A stretch of DNA of 64,000 nucleotides from a virus: IMG/VR virus record IMGVR_UViG_3300008050_000026, positions 1 to 64,000 of that record; one strand, written 5' to 3'. Below the pieces are notes generated by a model. It saw only the letters and a list, made by a program, of their open reading frames with translations. It did not search any database and was not told where the DNA came from. Of the stretch, positions 7,406 to 15,937 are shown one piece after another; within the stretch, counting starts at the first letter, position 1; the number at the start of each line of letters is the position of its first letter. A program made the translations under genes and the position numbers.

Positions 7406-7729
7406 ATGGTAGACGTAATAATCACATCAGCTGTAGGTGTCATTGAAGCAGTAGTGGATATGATCAATCCAGAAATCGATGAGAACATGACAGTAATGGA
7501 GTACAAAGAACTTCCAGATGGAGCTTCTGATGCACTCGTTGCTCTTCGTGATCAATTGGAAGGTCATTTCCAACGTAAAATTGAGTCGGACAAAACTTAT
7601 TTGTTCCAAGCTGCTCAAGCATACGGTTGGGATGTTACTTGGAGAAATCATGCGGATGGTTCTACAGGTACTTGGTTCAATGAGTTCTCAGGTTCAGTAT
7701 CTTCTTCTGGTTCAATGTCTGGACCTTAA
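7406..7729 (+). CDS. Hypothetical protein with Ser-rich tail (107 aa)
   Basis: The product begins MVDVIITSAVGVIEAVVDMI, has a central part with YKELPDGASDALVALRDQL and YLFQAAQAYGWDVTWRNHAD, and ends in a low-complexity serine tail (SGSVSSSGSMSGP). The same kind of tail occurs in two tail proteins further downstream. It has its own promoter and a leader shared with the capsid gene, suggesting high expression and a virion role. No family is recognised. Confidence 0.55.
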   Translation: MVDVIITSAVGVIEAVVDMINPEIDENMTVMEYKELPDGASDALVALRDQLEGHFQRKIESDKTYLFQAAQAYGWDVTWRNHADGSTGTWFNEFSGSVSSSGSMSGP

Positions 7730-7741
7730 GTTACTTAGGTA

Positions 7742-8740
7742 ATGATCGAGACAATAATCAACGCAAGAAATGAAGTAGGTGAAAAGGTATCGGCAACAAT
7801 TACAATCGATGCTTTAGATTTCACTGTACAAAATTTTACTATTGTTGAAATTGCCCCAGCTGATGAAAAATCAAGAATACACTTTCAAGATCTTCAATTA
7901 ATACCTTACACCCGTTTAGGATGGGTTGATTACCTTTTAGGAAAAGGTGTAACTGATGGTGTTAATATCAATCATTCAAACGATGAGAAAGTAAATTGGA
8001 CATTGGGTGATGCAATTGAAGGCAAATATCTTACTGTTTGGTTAACCAATGAAACAGCTGGTCAAATATTTCATTTTGCAAATGAAGATCCAGCTGAACA
8101 TACACTTCATATATCCAGATTGATGCTTCATGGTGTTGAAGGTGAAGTAACGTATGTTGCTATTGGACCTAAAAAAGATTACGAGTTTGGTGAAGGAGGA
8201 ATTGAAATACCAAAAGAAGATATTCCAGAAGACGAAACATTGTTCCATGTTATTATGCAAGGTTTAATAGATGAAGAACCTTATGTATCTGAAATAATTA
8301 TGGAAGTAAGTACTTTACCTTTTACTATTCTAATGGATGGGCCAAAGGTTAATATTCCACTTATACCACTTGTTGAGCCAGAACCAGAAGAATTGCAGAT
8401 TGATATACAGTTGAAATTAGGTGGAGAAGGACCTGAAGTACACTTATTAAATAGCTATGCTGGGGAAGATCTTGGAATGAAACAAATAACGTTGCTTCGA
8501 AAATTCGATTTATCTGAATTCACAAACATTATTCATATAGGTTTGTTTAATTTTCCAGAAGGTGATACAATATCTTACGGTGGTTCATTACCCCCAGATC
8601 CTACAAATGATTATAGTATAATGATCGTTTTGGTAGATAGTTCTGAGCAAACTTGGGTATTCAATTCAGTTATGCATCTTGAAATTGATAGTCCACCTTC
8701 AACAATTACTTTAGATCCATTAGAATTACCAATGCCTTAA
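7742..8740 (+). CDS. Hypothetical beta-rich protein (332 aa)
   Basis: The sequence is acidic and strongly beta-patterned, with two or three related-looking segments (residues about 1-135, 135-210 and 215-332) separated by Pro/Glu linkers such as LIPLVEPEPEEL. No catalytic motif is visible. It lies between a Ser-tailed protein and glycosyltransferases; a virion surface or decoration protein is possible, but this is inference from context only. Confidence 0.5.
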   Translation: MIETIINARNEVGEKVSATITIDALDFTVQNFTIVEIAPADEKSRIHFQDLQLIPYTRLGWVDYLLGKGVTDGVNINHSNDEKVNWTLGDAIEGKYLTVWLTNETAGQIFHFANEDPAEHTLHISRLMLHGVEGEVTYVAIGPKKDYEFGEGGIEIPKEDIPEDETLFHVIMQGLIDEEPYVSEIIMEVSTLPFTILMDGPKVNIPLIPLVEPEPEELQIDIQLKLGGEGPEVHLLNSYAGEDLGMKQITLLRKFDLSEFTNIIHIGLFNFPEGDTISYGGSLPPDPTNDYSIMIVLVDSSEQTWVFNSVMHLEIDSPPSTITLDPLELPMP

Positions 8741-8761
8741 AATCAAAAAAAACAATCGTAC

Positions 8762-10123
8762 ATGCTATTTTTAACATCTTTATCACCAGACCCAAAAGCC
8801 TACGAAGCCCAAAATATAGCAACCAAGACAATTCTAACCTTGGAGGGCTCAAGACTTATTTCATTCAATCACCCATCAGAAGTACCCCAGATCAAAAGGA
8901 TGTATCCAAATGTGGAGATACATTCAACTCAGATGACAGCTGAGAACCTATACAAGAAACCTTATGTAAGGATCAGTACTTTCTTGAATTGGGTAAGAGC
9001 AAATCAGGATATTGATGTTTTCGCACTTATCAACAGTGATATTATCATCGATAATGATGTTAAGAAATGGAAAACAGTAGAAGGTATTGTTCGAGGAGGT
9101 ACACATGTTATCGCTCAACGTTATGATTTCAATGACTATGGTAATATAAGGAATGCAAAGAAACAAGTCTGGGGAATAGACATGTTTGTCCTAAATAGGA
9201 GACATTTGAAGTTCCTGAACGATGACATCTATGCAATGGGACAACCTTACTGGGATTACTGGTTACCATTCTCATTGTTCAGCAATGGTGTAAGGGTAAT
9301 GAAGATCTTCAATACAAAATTGATATACCATAAGGCACATGCCCAACGATGGACAAATTCTACATGGCACATGCTAGCAAGACATTTCTCGAAATCAGTT
9401 GAGAAGAAGAAATGGAGATCACCAAAACATGATGATTATTCATTTGCCATGAGTGTATACAATGACATCTTGTATAATTCAGAAGAAATAGAATTTGAGA
9501 ACAAGTATCCAGACATACATATATTGTTCAGAAAGATCCTAAGAGGATTTAAGAACCCAGTTATCTTTGATCTTGGAGCTCACATGTGTCAAGATGCAAG
9601 AACATTGGCTTTCATTGGAGGAAGCAAGGTATATGCATTTGAACCAGATACAAGGACAGTTCCAGAAAAGTTACCACCTAACGTAGTTGTTGAAAGATTG
9701 GCAATTGGAGCAGAGAACAAACAGGTGGAAATGTATATGTCATCATTGCATGGAAGTGTACCATGGACACAATCATCAAGTATCAAGAAACCAACTGGAC
9801 ATAAGAAGAAGTTTCCGGGAGTAAAATTCAGTAAAGAGAAGAAGAACGTTCAGCTTGTAAAACTCGATACCTATTGTAAGGAGAAAGGTATAAAGCACAT
9901 TGATTTCATACATGCAGATATTCAAGGTGCTGAAATGGATTTCTTGATAGGAGCAAAGAAGATCCTTGACGATACTAAGTACCTATACATAGAATATTCG
10001 GATCAACAGTTGTATGAAGGACAACCTAACCTGACTCAGATCATGAATACATTGCCCGGGTGGTCCATTGTTGAGGACCTAAAGACTGATGTATTATTAA
10101 GAAACGATCGGTGGTTTGCATAA
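8762..10123 (+). CDS. Glycosyltransferase-like domain fused to an FkbM methyltransferase (453 aa)
   Basis: Residues 1 to about 240 resemble a small glycosyltransferase-type domain: INSDIIIDNDVKKW carries the acidic metal/nucleotide-sugar motif and WGIDMFVLNRR and GQPYWDYWLPFSLF follow. Residues about 255-450 are an FkbM-family SAM-dependent methyltransferase, with IFDLGAH (motif I), AFEPD, and IDFIHADIQGAEMDFL. FkbM enzymes methylate hydroxyl groups, commonly on sugars. The fusion suggests transfer of a sugar and its O-methylation by one protein. The first domain is paralogous to the next gene, which overlaps by eight bases. The target, virion protein or host glycan, is unknown. Confidence 0.75.
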   Translation: MLFLTSLSPDPKAYEAQNIATKTILTLEGSRLISFNHPSEVPQIKRMYPNVEIHSTQMTAENLYKKPYVRISTFLNWVRANQDIDVFALINSDIIIDNDVKKWKTVEGIVRGGTHVIAQRYDFNDYGNIRNAKKQVWGIDMFVLNRRHLKFLNDDIYAMGQPYWDYWLPFSLFSNGVRVMKIFNTKLIYHKAHAQRWTNSTWHMLARHFSKSVEKKKWRSPKHDDYSFAMSVYNDILYNSEEIEFENKYPDIHILFRKILRGFKNPVIFDLGAHMCQDARTLAFIGGSKVYAFEPDTRTVPEKLPPNVVVERLAIGAENKQVEMYMSSLHGSVPWTQSSSIKKPTGHKKKFPGVKFSKEKKNVQLVKLDTYCKEKGIKHIDFIHADIQGAEMDFLIGAKKILDDTKYLYIEYSDQQLYEGQPNLTQIMNTLPGWSIVEDLKTDVLLRNDRWFA

Positions 10124-10805
10124 AATATACACTTCAATCGCCCCATTTGACCTGAAAAGGCAACGTGAAGCTCTGGAGACTTGGATATTTCATGGGTATC
10201 CTGTGATTTCCATCAATGACAAAAGAGAATTGGCGGGAATAAGCGTGTTAAAGGATGTTGTTGATATAAGGCAGATTGTACAGCTGAACATATTCCATTC
10301 AACACATGTGATGTTAGATAAGATCTTCGAGGAGATCAGAAAAGAAGATGAACATACAGTAGTGATAATGAATAGTGATATAAAGCTAATTGATCCAGAT
10401 GTATTTCAGAGGTTGGTAGAAGCAGTAGATGACCAGTTGATATATTGTAAGAAATGGAACTACAACATGGCAGGTCAACTATCCATAGAAAATCATGGCA
10501 TAGATATGTTCATGTTCAATTCAAAGATCCTTGATGAAATAGATCAAAGTTCTTTTTGCATAGGAAAACCCCTTTGGGATTTCTGGCTTCCATGGCAATT
10601 CCATAAGAAGCAGAAGCGAATTATGTCAGTTGAGACCAAATTCCTGACACATGACTACCATAAAAGGAATTGGAACAGGAATGATTACGTAAAGTTAGAG
10701 GGGAATTACAGACAGTATCCTGAACTGATGAATGTACCTCGGAAATACTTATCAAGCGTTATAAAGCGTGCTTTTGCCAATTCTATCGTGGCAACCTATC
10801 AATAG
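10116..10805 (+). CDS. Glycosyltransferase-like protein, paralogue of the upstream N-terminal domain (229 aa)
   Basis: The frame opens at a TTG at 10116 inside the end of the preceding gene (eight-base overlap); no ATG fits. The protein repeats the layout of the first domain of its neighbour: VVIMNSDIKLIDPDVF, then HGIDMFMFNSK, then GKPLWDFWLPWQFHK and THDYHKRNW. It lacks the methyltransferase. The two genes probably act on the same substrate pathway. After the stop comes an AT-only inverted repeat (10818-10836), possibly a weak terminator. Confidence 0.65.
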   Translation: MHKIYTSIAPFDLKRQREALETWIFHGYPVISINDKRELAGISVLKDVVDIRQIVQLNIFHSTHVMLDKIFEEIRKEDEHTVVIMNSDIKLIDPDVFQRLVEAVDDQLIYCKKWNYNMAGQLSIENHGIDMFMFNSKILDEIDQSSFCIGKPLWDFWLPWQFHKKQKRIMSVETKFLTHDYHKRNWNRNDYVKLEGNYRQYPELMNVPRKYLSSVIKRAFANSIVATYQ

Positions 10806-10817
10806 GACAGGAAAATA

Positions 10818-10836
10818 AAATAATTTTTTATTATTT
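10818..10836 (+). terminator. AT-only inverted repeat after the glycosyltransferase pair
   Basis: AAATAAT and ATTATTT flank a TTTTT loop. It could be a weak terminator, but its 3' half also resembles the first part of the phage promoter block TTATTATTTTTG (here TTATTATTTCG), so a promoter remnant is an alternative reading. Confidence 0.3.
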
Positions 10837-10853
10837 CGTGTCAAGATAATGCT

Positions 10854-10861
10854 TATATTTA
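10854..10861 (+). promoter_or_regulatory. -7-like element TATATTTA before the small-gene operon
   Basis: TATATTTA deviates from TAnnTTTG only in the last base and lies 27 bases before the start at 10889. The context (an 83-base gap after an AT-rich inverted repeat) supports a promoter for 10889-12221. Confidence 0.4.
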
Positions 10862-10888
10862 TCTCGAAGTTTAACTAACACACGAACT

Positions 10889-11263
10889 ATGAACAACACT
10901 ATCAAGATCTTGGCCCAGTACGAGGAAAACTACGCTTGGGCCGATTGGGATGGCAAAGGGGAATGTCCCCAAGGCTGGAAGTTCAAGGGGTCAGCCACCC
11001 TTGAGGTAACACTTTCAGATGATGCCAGATGGTTGAACGGTGAGGACATCGCCAAGGCAGCCAAGTTAATATGTGAACAACGATCAGGGGACTCCACGCG
11101 ATTGACCTATGTCAGCTATGAAATTCCTGAGTCAGTTGATTGGGAAGTTACGGAGGATGAATGGGAAAAGGCCTTGAAAGAGGCCAATCCTCCTCAGGAG
11201 GATATGTTCGGTCCAGATGAATTGGATCCAGCTGGAGGTTATGGTTTACATTCACACGTTTAA
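10889..11263 (+). CDS. Hypothetical acidic protein (124 aa)
   Basis: The product starts MNNTIKILAQYEENYAWADW and is acidic with many tryptophans, ending in a Pro/Gly/His tail. The N-terminal pattern (ILAQYEENY, then GWKFKGSATLEV) recalls small phage and plasmid proteins of unknown role. Base composition here is visibly less AT-rich than in the neighbours, which could mean a separate origin. No function is assigned. Confidence 0.5.
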   Translation: MNNTIKILAQYEENYAWADWDGKGECPQGWKFKGSATLEVTLSDDARWLNGEDIAKAAKLICEQRSGDSTRLTYVSYEIPESVDWEVTEDEWEKALKEANPPQEDMFGPDELDPAGGYGLHSHV

Positions 11264-11273
11264 TTAGATAGAT

Positions 11274-11522
11274 ATGAAAAAGGAAAAATCGCACGAATGG
11301 GAAACAGTTTGGTCCCCTATGATATGGGGAATTGGAATTGCAATTGCAATTTGCTTATTGGCTTGGGGGTACATAAGTTTGATGGCCACAAAACATAAGG
11401 CACATAGAGCCACCCTACCAAAGATCGAGGAGTTCAGATCGGTCCAAGTACTAACAATCCAAGGCGACACCGTCACTATTAGAGGTGGAGCTACATGTCA
11501 CATCTATAAGGAATTGAAATAA
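11274..11522 (+). CDS. Small single-pass membrane protein (82 aa)
   Basis: A charged N-terminus is followed by one transmembrane helix (MIWGIGIAIAICLLAWGYI, residues about 16-34) and a soluble tail ending VLTIQGDTVTIRGGATCHIY. It shares one base with the next start (TAATG). No family is recognised; it could be an inner-membrane accessory protein. Confidence 0.5.
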   Translation: MKKEKSHEWETVWSPMIWGIGIAIAICLLAWGYISLMATKHKAHRATLPKIEEFRSVQVLTIQGDTVTIRGGATCHIYKELK

Positions 11523-11776
11523 TGCCAAAGATCAAAAAGAAATTTCCAACCAACGGGGACTTGGAACCATTTTTCAGCCCAATTGATATTAATCAAATGA
11601 ATGCTTTGAAAGGAACCAACACTTGCAGGGTTTATGTGGACCGTTTCGGCAATGGGTACATGGTATCACCAAAACCTAAGTACAAAAACGACCATTACCC
11701 ACGTGAATACAAATTAGAATTTCAACAAATGGAAGCGAACGGCAAAGGTGGCTGGTGGTTTCCACAACCAAAATAA
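11522..11776 (+). CDS. Hypothetical protein (84 aa)
   Basis: The product is basic and aromatic, with RVYVDRFGNGYMVSPKPKY and a closing GGWWFPQPK. The start ATG overlaps the previous stop by one base. No family is recognised. Confidence 0.45.
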   Translation: MPKIKKKFPTNGDLEPFFSPIDINQMNALKGTNTCRVYVDRFGNGYMVSPKPKYKNDHYPREYKLEFQQMEANGKGGWWFPQPK

Positions 11777-11780
11777 GATC

Positions 11781-12221
11781 ATGAAAACAGATATTGAAAG
11801 AGTGAAAGAATACCTGATTTCAGCTGGAGGAGCAGCTGAGTTCCATACCTTGAACGACCTTTGCCTTAGTGTAACAGGTGAAGGGGAAGTCGTAAGGGTT
11901 GTCAAATGTAAAGTTACTGACGACAATCCTTTTGGTGTAAAGGATGCCCCACATGGGATAGGACCTTTGCAAATGAATGATTTGATTGTCATTGTCAAGG
12001 AGGAAATGTTCAAGAAAAAGATAATGAACAAGTTTCAGAAGATAACTGGACATCATTTCTATGAACAAGCCCAGGTACTTCCAATGAAGTTACTGAAAAC
12101 TGTTCAAACATTGAACAACGAATTTGGGGATAAAAGGCAATACGCTCCATTGTTCATGAATGGTGATTGTGTAAAATTTCATACTGAGTCCACAAAGGTA
12201 CTTGCTGCCCGAACATTGTAA
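11781..12221 (+). CDS. Hypothetical protein (146 aa)
   Basis: The ATG at 11781, five bases after the preceding stop, gives MKTDIERVKEYLISAGG; an in-frame upstream ATG at 11748 would lie inside the previous gene and is not needed. The middle has VVRVVKCKVTDDNPFGVKDA and a helical part follows. No family is recognised. The stop codon is itself the first part of the promoter at 12219-12240. Confidence 0.5.
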   Translation: MKTDIERVKEYLISAGGAAEFHTLNDLCLSVTGEGEVVRVVKCKVTDDNPFGVKDAPHGIGPLQMNDLIVIVKEEMFKKKIMNKFQKITGHHFYEQAQVLPMKLLKTVQTLNNEFGDKRQYAPLFMNGDCVKFHTESTKVLAARTL

Positions 12222-12240
12222 TAAGAAATTATTATATTTG
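12219..12240 (+). promoter_or_regulatory. Two-block phage promoter before the candidate ncRNA
   Basis: The block TAATAAG, three bases, then TTATTATATTTG matches the two-block motif seen before the replication genes. The final TATATTTG (12233-12240) is the -7 element. Transcription would start near 12245 and run into the stem-loop RNA at 12264-12355. Confidence 0.55.
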
Positions 12241-12244
12241 GTGT

Positions 12245-12360
12245 GTGACAAGGAAAGAGGTCATGGACCAGAGCATCCTTGAAATACCAACAACAGTATG
12301 CCGAACTTCGGTTCTTTGCATCAGAAACGGTTAAATCATGTTTTGCTCTGGTCCAATTTT
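12245..12360 (+). ncRNA. Candidate structured small RNA with UUCG-capped hairpin
   Basis: A perfect 12-base complement, TGGACCAGAGCA (12264-12275) and TGCTCTGGTCCA (12344-12355), closes a 68-base interior. Inside is a hairpin with GAAC-TTCG-GTTC (12303-12314), a classic stable UUCG tetraloop, extended by ATGC/GCAT (12298-12301 with 12318-12321). A T-rich stretch follows the closing stem, as in a terminator. A promoter lies just upstream. A 23-codon frame (ATG at 12263) also fits inside, so a leader peptide or an attenuator cannot be excluded. No known RNA family is recognised, including hammerhead: no CUGANGA core is present. Confidence 0.5.
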
Positions 12361-12361
12361 G

Positions 12362-12369
12362 TAAATTTG
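12362..12369 (+). promoter_or_regulatory. -7 element TAAATTTG just before the 68-aa gene
   Basis: TAAATTTG ends seven bases before the ATG at 12377, leaving almost no leader. It follows the candidate RNA directly. Confidence 0.45.
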
Positions 12370-12376
12370 TAAACTA

Positions 12377-12583
12377 ATGCCAACAGTTATACTTATCGAT
12401 AAAGATCTTAAAGATTGGGTTCATAATCATGAAGTCCCATTTGCACATAGGACAGGTGATGATCTACCTGAAAAGAAACTAACTGTTGATTTCAATAAGA
12501 CATATCGTGTATATGAGAACAAACGAGAAGTCCTCATGACTGCTTCTTCATCTGAAGCAATCGACAAATACAATTCAATCTAA
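12377..12583 (+). CDS. Small hypothetical protein (68 aa)
   Basis: The product reads MPTVILIDKDLKDWVHNHEV and ends SSEAIDKYNSI; it looks like a small folded alpha/beta domain. Its last base is shared with the next start. No family is recognised. Confidence 0.45.
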   Translation: MPTVILIDKDLKDWVHNHEVPFAHRTGDDLPEKKLTVDFNKTYRVYENKREVLMTASSSEAIDKYNSI

Positions 12584-12819
12584 TGGCTAAGCAAAGAAAA
12601 AGCAAGAAAAAACATCATTTTTTAGTAAAAGATTGCAAGGTTGGTGATACAATCATCATTACATCTACTGATATTGGTAAGGATCGAGTAAATTGGCCAA
12701 CAATTCGAGATGGTATAATTGCGAAAGCTAAAGATCTTGGATGTTTCAAAGATCTAACGTTGGAAAATATTGATGATGGTACTGAAAATAAAGTCAAAGT
12801 AATGTTCTATGAAGCTTGA
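12583..12819 (+). CDS. Small hypothetical basic protein (78 aa)
   Basis: A Lys-rich N-terminus (MAKQRKSKKKHHFLV) is followed by a compact alpha/beta pattern (VGDTIIITSTDIGKDRVNW, then DGIIAKAKDLG). It overlaps the next gene by 11 bases. No family is recognised. Confidence 0.45.
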   Translation: MAKQRKSKKKHHFLVKDCKVGDTIIITSTDIGKDRVNWPTIRDGIIAKAKDLGCFKDLTLENIDDGTENKVKVMFYEA

Positions 12820-13546
12820 TATTGTCATCCCATTGGGGATGGAAGGAATGGGATGGGATGATAATGAATTGAAATATGCATTGCGATCCATTGAAAAAAA
12901 CTTCAAAGATCTTGGTCAAGTATGGATCATAGGATATAAGCCAAATTGGTTGGTGAATGTAAAGTATATCCAAGCATTCGATCCATATAAGCACAACAAA
13001 GATGCTAACCTGATCAATAAGATAATCCTTGCGTGTCAGCAAGATGAATTATCTGAACAATTCCTATTCACATCTGATGATCATTTCATAATGAAACCTG
13101 TGGATGCTTCATGGTTTGATAGGCCATTGATGGACAATAGCCAGATGAAATTTGACAGAAATAAGAAATTGAACAGATGGCAACAAAGATTGGTTCAAAC
13201 TGAGGCAGCATGTTTGGCAAGGTCTCGCCCATCGAATTGTTACGAGGCACATGTACCATATAAATTCAACAAGCGATTATATCCTCATTTTATGCTTCAA
13301 TTCGACTATGGCGAGGGCCTTGGGTATACATTGGCTTCTCCATATTTCAATTCAGTTCAATTAGAATATCAGGAACCTGAAGAAAATACTGTTGCCAGAG
13401 TCAATCATAAGGTCCAGTCACGAGAAGAATTGGATGGACTTGTGAAGGATAAGATGTTCTTCAACTATTCAACAGTTGCATTTGACGATACAATTAAGAC
13501 ATTCCTTGCGGAAAGATTTACAGAAAAGAGTAAATTTGAAGCATGA
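12809..13546 (+). CDS. Stealth/glycosyltransferase-like protein (245 aa)
   Basis: The N-terminus (MKLDIVIPLGMEGMGWDDNE, then LKYALRSIEKNFKDLGQVWI) and the segment EQFLFTSDDHFIMKPVD resemble the conserved regions of Stealth-type hexose-phosphate transferases and related glycosyltransferases, where the acidic pair binds metal and nucleotide sugar. It is the third carbohydrate-active enzyme in 5 kb. The start overlaps the previous gene by 11 bases. The substrate cannot be read from the sequence. Confidence 0.6.
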   Translation: MKLDIVIPLGMEGMGWDDNELKYALRSIEKNFKDLGQVWIIGYKPNWLVNVKYIQAFDPYKHNKDANLINKIILACQQDELSEQFLFTSDDHFIMKPVDASWFDRPLMDNSQMKFDRNKKLNRWQQRLVQTEAACLARSRPSNCYEAHVPYKFNKRLYPHFMLQFDYGEGLGYTLASPYFNSVQLEYQEPEENTVARVNHKVQSREELDGLVKDKMFFNYSTVAFDDTIKTFLAERFTEKSKFEA

Positions 13547-13577
13547 CAACCGTAAACCTTGATCCGAAGATTAGAAG

Positions 13578-14978
13578 ATGTCTAAGAAAATCATAGCTAC
13601 CGATCACCTCCACGTAGCGAAGAACCTTGTTGAAATGTACAAGGGCAAAGAGGATTACAACTCAGAAAAAATTTCAGGTGTATTGGATTACAACCTTGAA
13701 AAAGGTATCATTGATGATGATCAATTCTGTAATGCTAAGGACCAATTGGATACCATTGAAAAAGGTAGGGGAAAGACAAAGAAGATCGGGGAGTTGGATA
13801 AATCAGGCAGGAATATTAAGACTGCCAATGGTTGGGTTCCAGTTAAACATGCTGCAAAAACACATGCAGGCGCAGCTGAAGCAATTGCCAAGAAACAAGC
13901 TGCGGGACTTGATATTTCAAACTATGGACTTGATGAATACCATAAGATCATTGACTCAGCTGTAAAATCAAGGAAAGGTTTCTATACTGGATCTGGATAT
14001 GATACAGATGTTGATTTATATGAAGAAAGGAAAGCATGGGGTGAAAGTTCAAGAAAAACTTACGCGATCTTAAATCTGTTTCATCCAAGAAATAATTTCA
14101 AATATGCATTAGGTCAACAGGATACGTTGGCTACTAAGGTTCTAATGGAAACAACCAATGGGAAAACTTGGAAGAAAGTTGAAGAGCAAGTAATTGGTCA
14201 TGGATATGGTGGTCAAGTTCTTAAAGGTAAGATGGGGCGAATTGATAGTGCATACAATGGGAATGACTATAACAAGTTACGTCTTTCTCCTACGTGGATA
14301 AAACATAGGGAAAATAAAGCTGCTGAAACTAAAGAAAAAGCTGAATTCAAAAATGATCTACTTTCAAAGATACCATTTGATAGTAAGGATGAAGCCAGAA
14401 TTAAAAATATCATTGCAAGGTCAAAAGGTTCAGATAATTCAGCAATGAGTTTTGCACAAAGTATGGCTAATTCTATTAAGGATCCTAATAAAGCTATTCA
14501 ACGAGCATCTGCAGCTCATTCATTAGGACATGGTAGAATAGCTGACATATTTCTTGAAGAGGCATTCAATCTTGGATATGTTTATGAAGAACCTTACTCG
14601 CCAAAGAAAAGGAAACGAGATGGTGAACCTAAGAACTATGGTAGACCTTCACCTATCCTACCTATAGGAAAAATCAATTTGAATACTGGATCTTCTAAAT
14701 ATTTCAATGTTTATGAAACGTGGGGTGAAGACTCAACCTATGAAATATACAAAGATCTTAATTCTGGATGGAGTGATGGATCTAAGAAAAATTACAAGAT
14801 CGTCGTAACATCAGGTAAATCACCTATAAATGATGTTGGTGATAAGGCAGGTTTCATACACGATCAAAATCATAGAGGATTATTTGATGGTGAAATGATA
14901 GACCATGCGACAGGTTCAGAATTAAAAAGGTTAGCAGCAACGTATGGTAATTCAATTTCAGGATACGTATACAAGTAA
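13578..14978 (+). CDS. Tagged modular protein 1, putative capsid cargo (466 aa)
   Basis: Residues about 35-62 form the helical segment shared by the cassette (LEKGIIDDDQFCNAKDQLDT then IEKG). It leads into tag A (residues about 63-90, GELDKSGRNIKTANGWVPVK). The remaining 375 residues contain a region with YTGSGYDTDVDLYEERKAWG and, near the C-terminus, PIGKINLNTG, which resembles a short segment of the next protein. No catalytic family is recognised in the body. It starts the 14 kb cassette between the head genes; packaging in the capsid is inferred from position and the shared tag. Confidence 0.6.
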   Translation: MSKKIIATDHLHVAKNLVEMYKGKEDYNSEKISGVLDYNLEKGIIDDDQFCNAKDQLDTIEKGRGKTKKIGELDKSGRNIKTANGWVPVKHAAKTHAGAAEAIAKKQAAGLDISNYGLDEYHKIIDSAVKSRKGFYTGSGYDTDVDLYEERKAWGESSRKTYAILNLFHPRNNFKYALGQQDTLATKVLMETTNGKTWKKVEEQVIGHGYGGQVLKGKMGRIDSAYNGNDYNKLRLSPTWIKHRENKAAETKEKAEFKNDLLSKIPFDSKDEARIKNIIARSKGSDNSAMSFAQSMANSIKDPNKAIQRASAAHSLGHGRIADIFLEEAFNLGYVYEEPYSPKKRKRDGEPKNYGRPSPILPIGKINLNTGSSKYFNVYETWGEDSTYEIYKDLNSGWSDGSKKNYKIVVTSGKSPINDVGDKAGFIHDQNHRGLFDGEMIDHATGSELKRLAATYGNSISGYVYK

Positions 14979-15937
14979 TGAACAACGAGGAAAAGCGCAT
15001 ATCGAATAATATTCTCAAATCCTATGGATTAGACATTGAGAAGGGTAGGGGAACCACCAAGAAAATTGGCGAACTTGATAAGTCAGGCAAGAATATCAAA
15101 ACTGCGAATGGCTGGGTACCTGTTAAAAAACATCAAGCAGGAGGTAGTTCTGAACCAAAAGAGGGAACAATAGCAAGTATCAAAAAAGTTGCAAGAAGTT
15201 TAGGTATACCAAACGATCCAAGTGGATTAAGCGATTTTGTATCTTGGACAAAACGAGGAGGATATGCTGGTGAAAAGAAGGTAGGCACTGTTTCAAGAAA
15301 AGCTATTGAACTTGGTTGGAAAGAGGAAAGCGATTACCATGATACACATCCAGCAAATGGAAATACATCAAAAGGTACAATATTTATCTCACCTGATGGT
15401 AAATTCAAATTAGATGCCAGTGTGTACTTTGGTGAAACTGCAAGCAAAAATGCTTATGGGTTAATGCTAAAAAGGGTTAAGGAGCCTGAAACAAAAGGTG
15501 ATGGTTCAGGACTTCTTGATAAAGTAAAAGAAAATCTGAGAAAAGAAAAACCTCTTACTGCGGCTGTAATTGCTGTGGGTGTTATTAACATGAATACTGG
15601 AATGACTGGTCATGGTTGGAGTATTTATGAAAACAAAGGAATGCATGCTTTCTTGACAGATCAAGGTTCATTGCTATTAGGAAATCCAAAAACATTTGAA
15701 GTTGGTAACAAGGACATAACTCTTAGAGACAATGACTCAAATAGGCGAAAAGAATATGGAGTTGAGATAATTGATAAAGCACCTTGTAATAAAGATGAGC
15801 TTTTAAGTATGCTTGAAAAACACAGGTATCATTATAAACCATTGAAAGCGTTTAGAAAAAGACCTGAGGGAAGTAGAAAATTACGTACATCATATTCTGT
15901 AAAAGGAACTGATCACACTGAAAATTGGAGAAAATGA
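14978..15937 (+). CDS. Tagged modular protein 2 (319 aa)
   Basis: The N-terminus is short: one helix (NNEEKRISNNILKSYGLDIE) joined directly to tag A (residues about 23-50, GELDKSGKNIKTANGWVPVK). The body contains a helical first part and a C-terminal part with AVGVINMNTGMTGHGWSIYE, weakly similar to the end of protein 1. The first base of the ATG is the last base of the previous stop, and the end overlaps the next gene by four bases (ATGA). No enzymatic motif is recognised. Confidence 0.6.
   Translation: MNNEEKRISNNILKSYGLDIEKGRGTTKKIGELDKSGKNIKTANGWVPVKKHQAGGSSEPKEGTIASIKKVARSLGIPNDPSGLSDFVSWTKRGGYAGEKKVGTVSRKAIELGWKEESDYHDTHPANGNTSKGTIFISPDGKFKLDASVYFGETASKNAYGLMLKRVKEPETKGDGSGLLDKVKENLRKEKPLTAAVIAVGVINMNTGMTGHGWSIYENKGMHAFLTDQGSLLLGNPKTFEVGNKDITLRDNDSNRRKEYGVEIIDKAPCNKDELLSMLEKHRYHYKPLKAFRKRPEGSRKLRTSYSVKGTDHTENWRK

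Noticed and set aside
12263-12334. 23-codon frame inside the candidate RNA
   Set aside because: The strong pairing and UUCG hairpin explain the sequence better. The peptide shows no pattern; I keep it only as an alternative in the RNA entry.
12245-12360. Hammerhead ribozyme or tRNA-like element
   Set aside because: No CUGANGA core, no cloverleaf and no CCA end can be drawn. The pairing fits only the stem-hairpin described.
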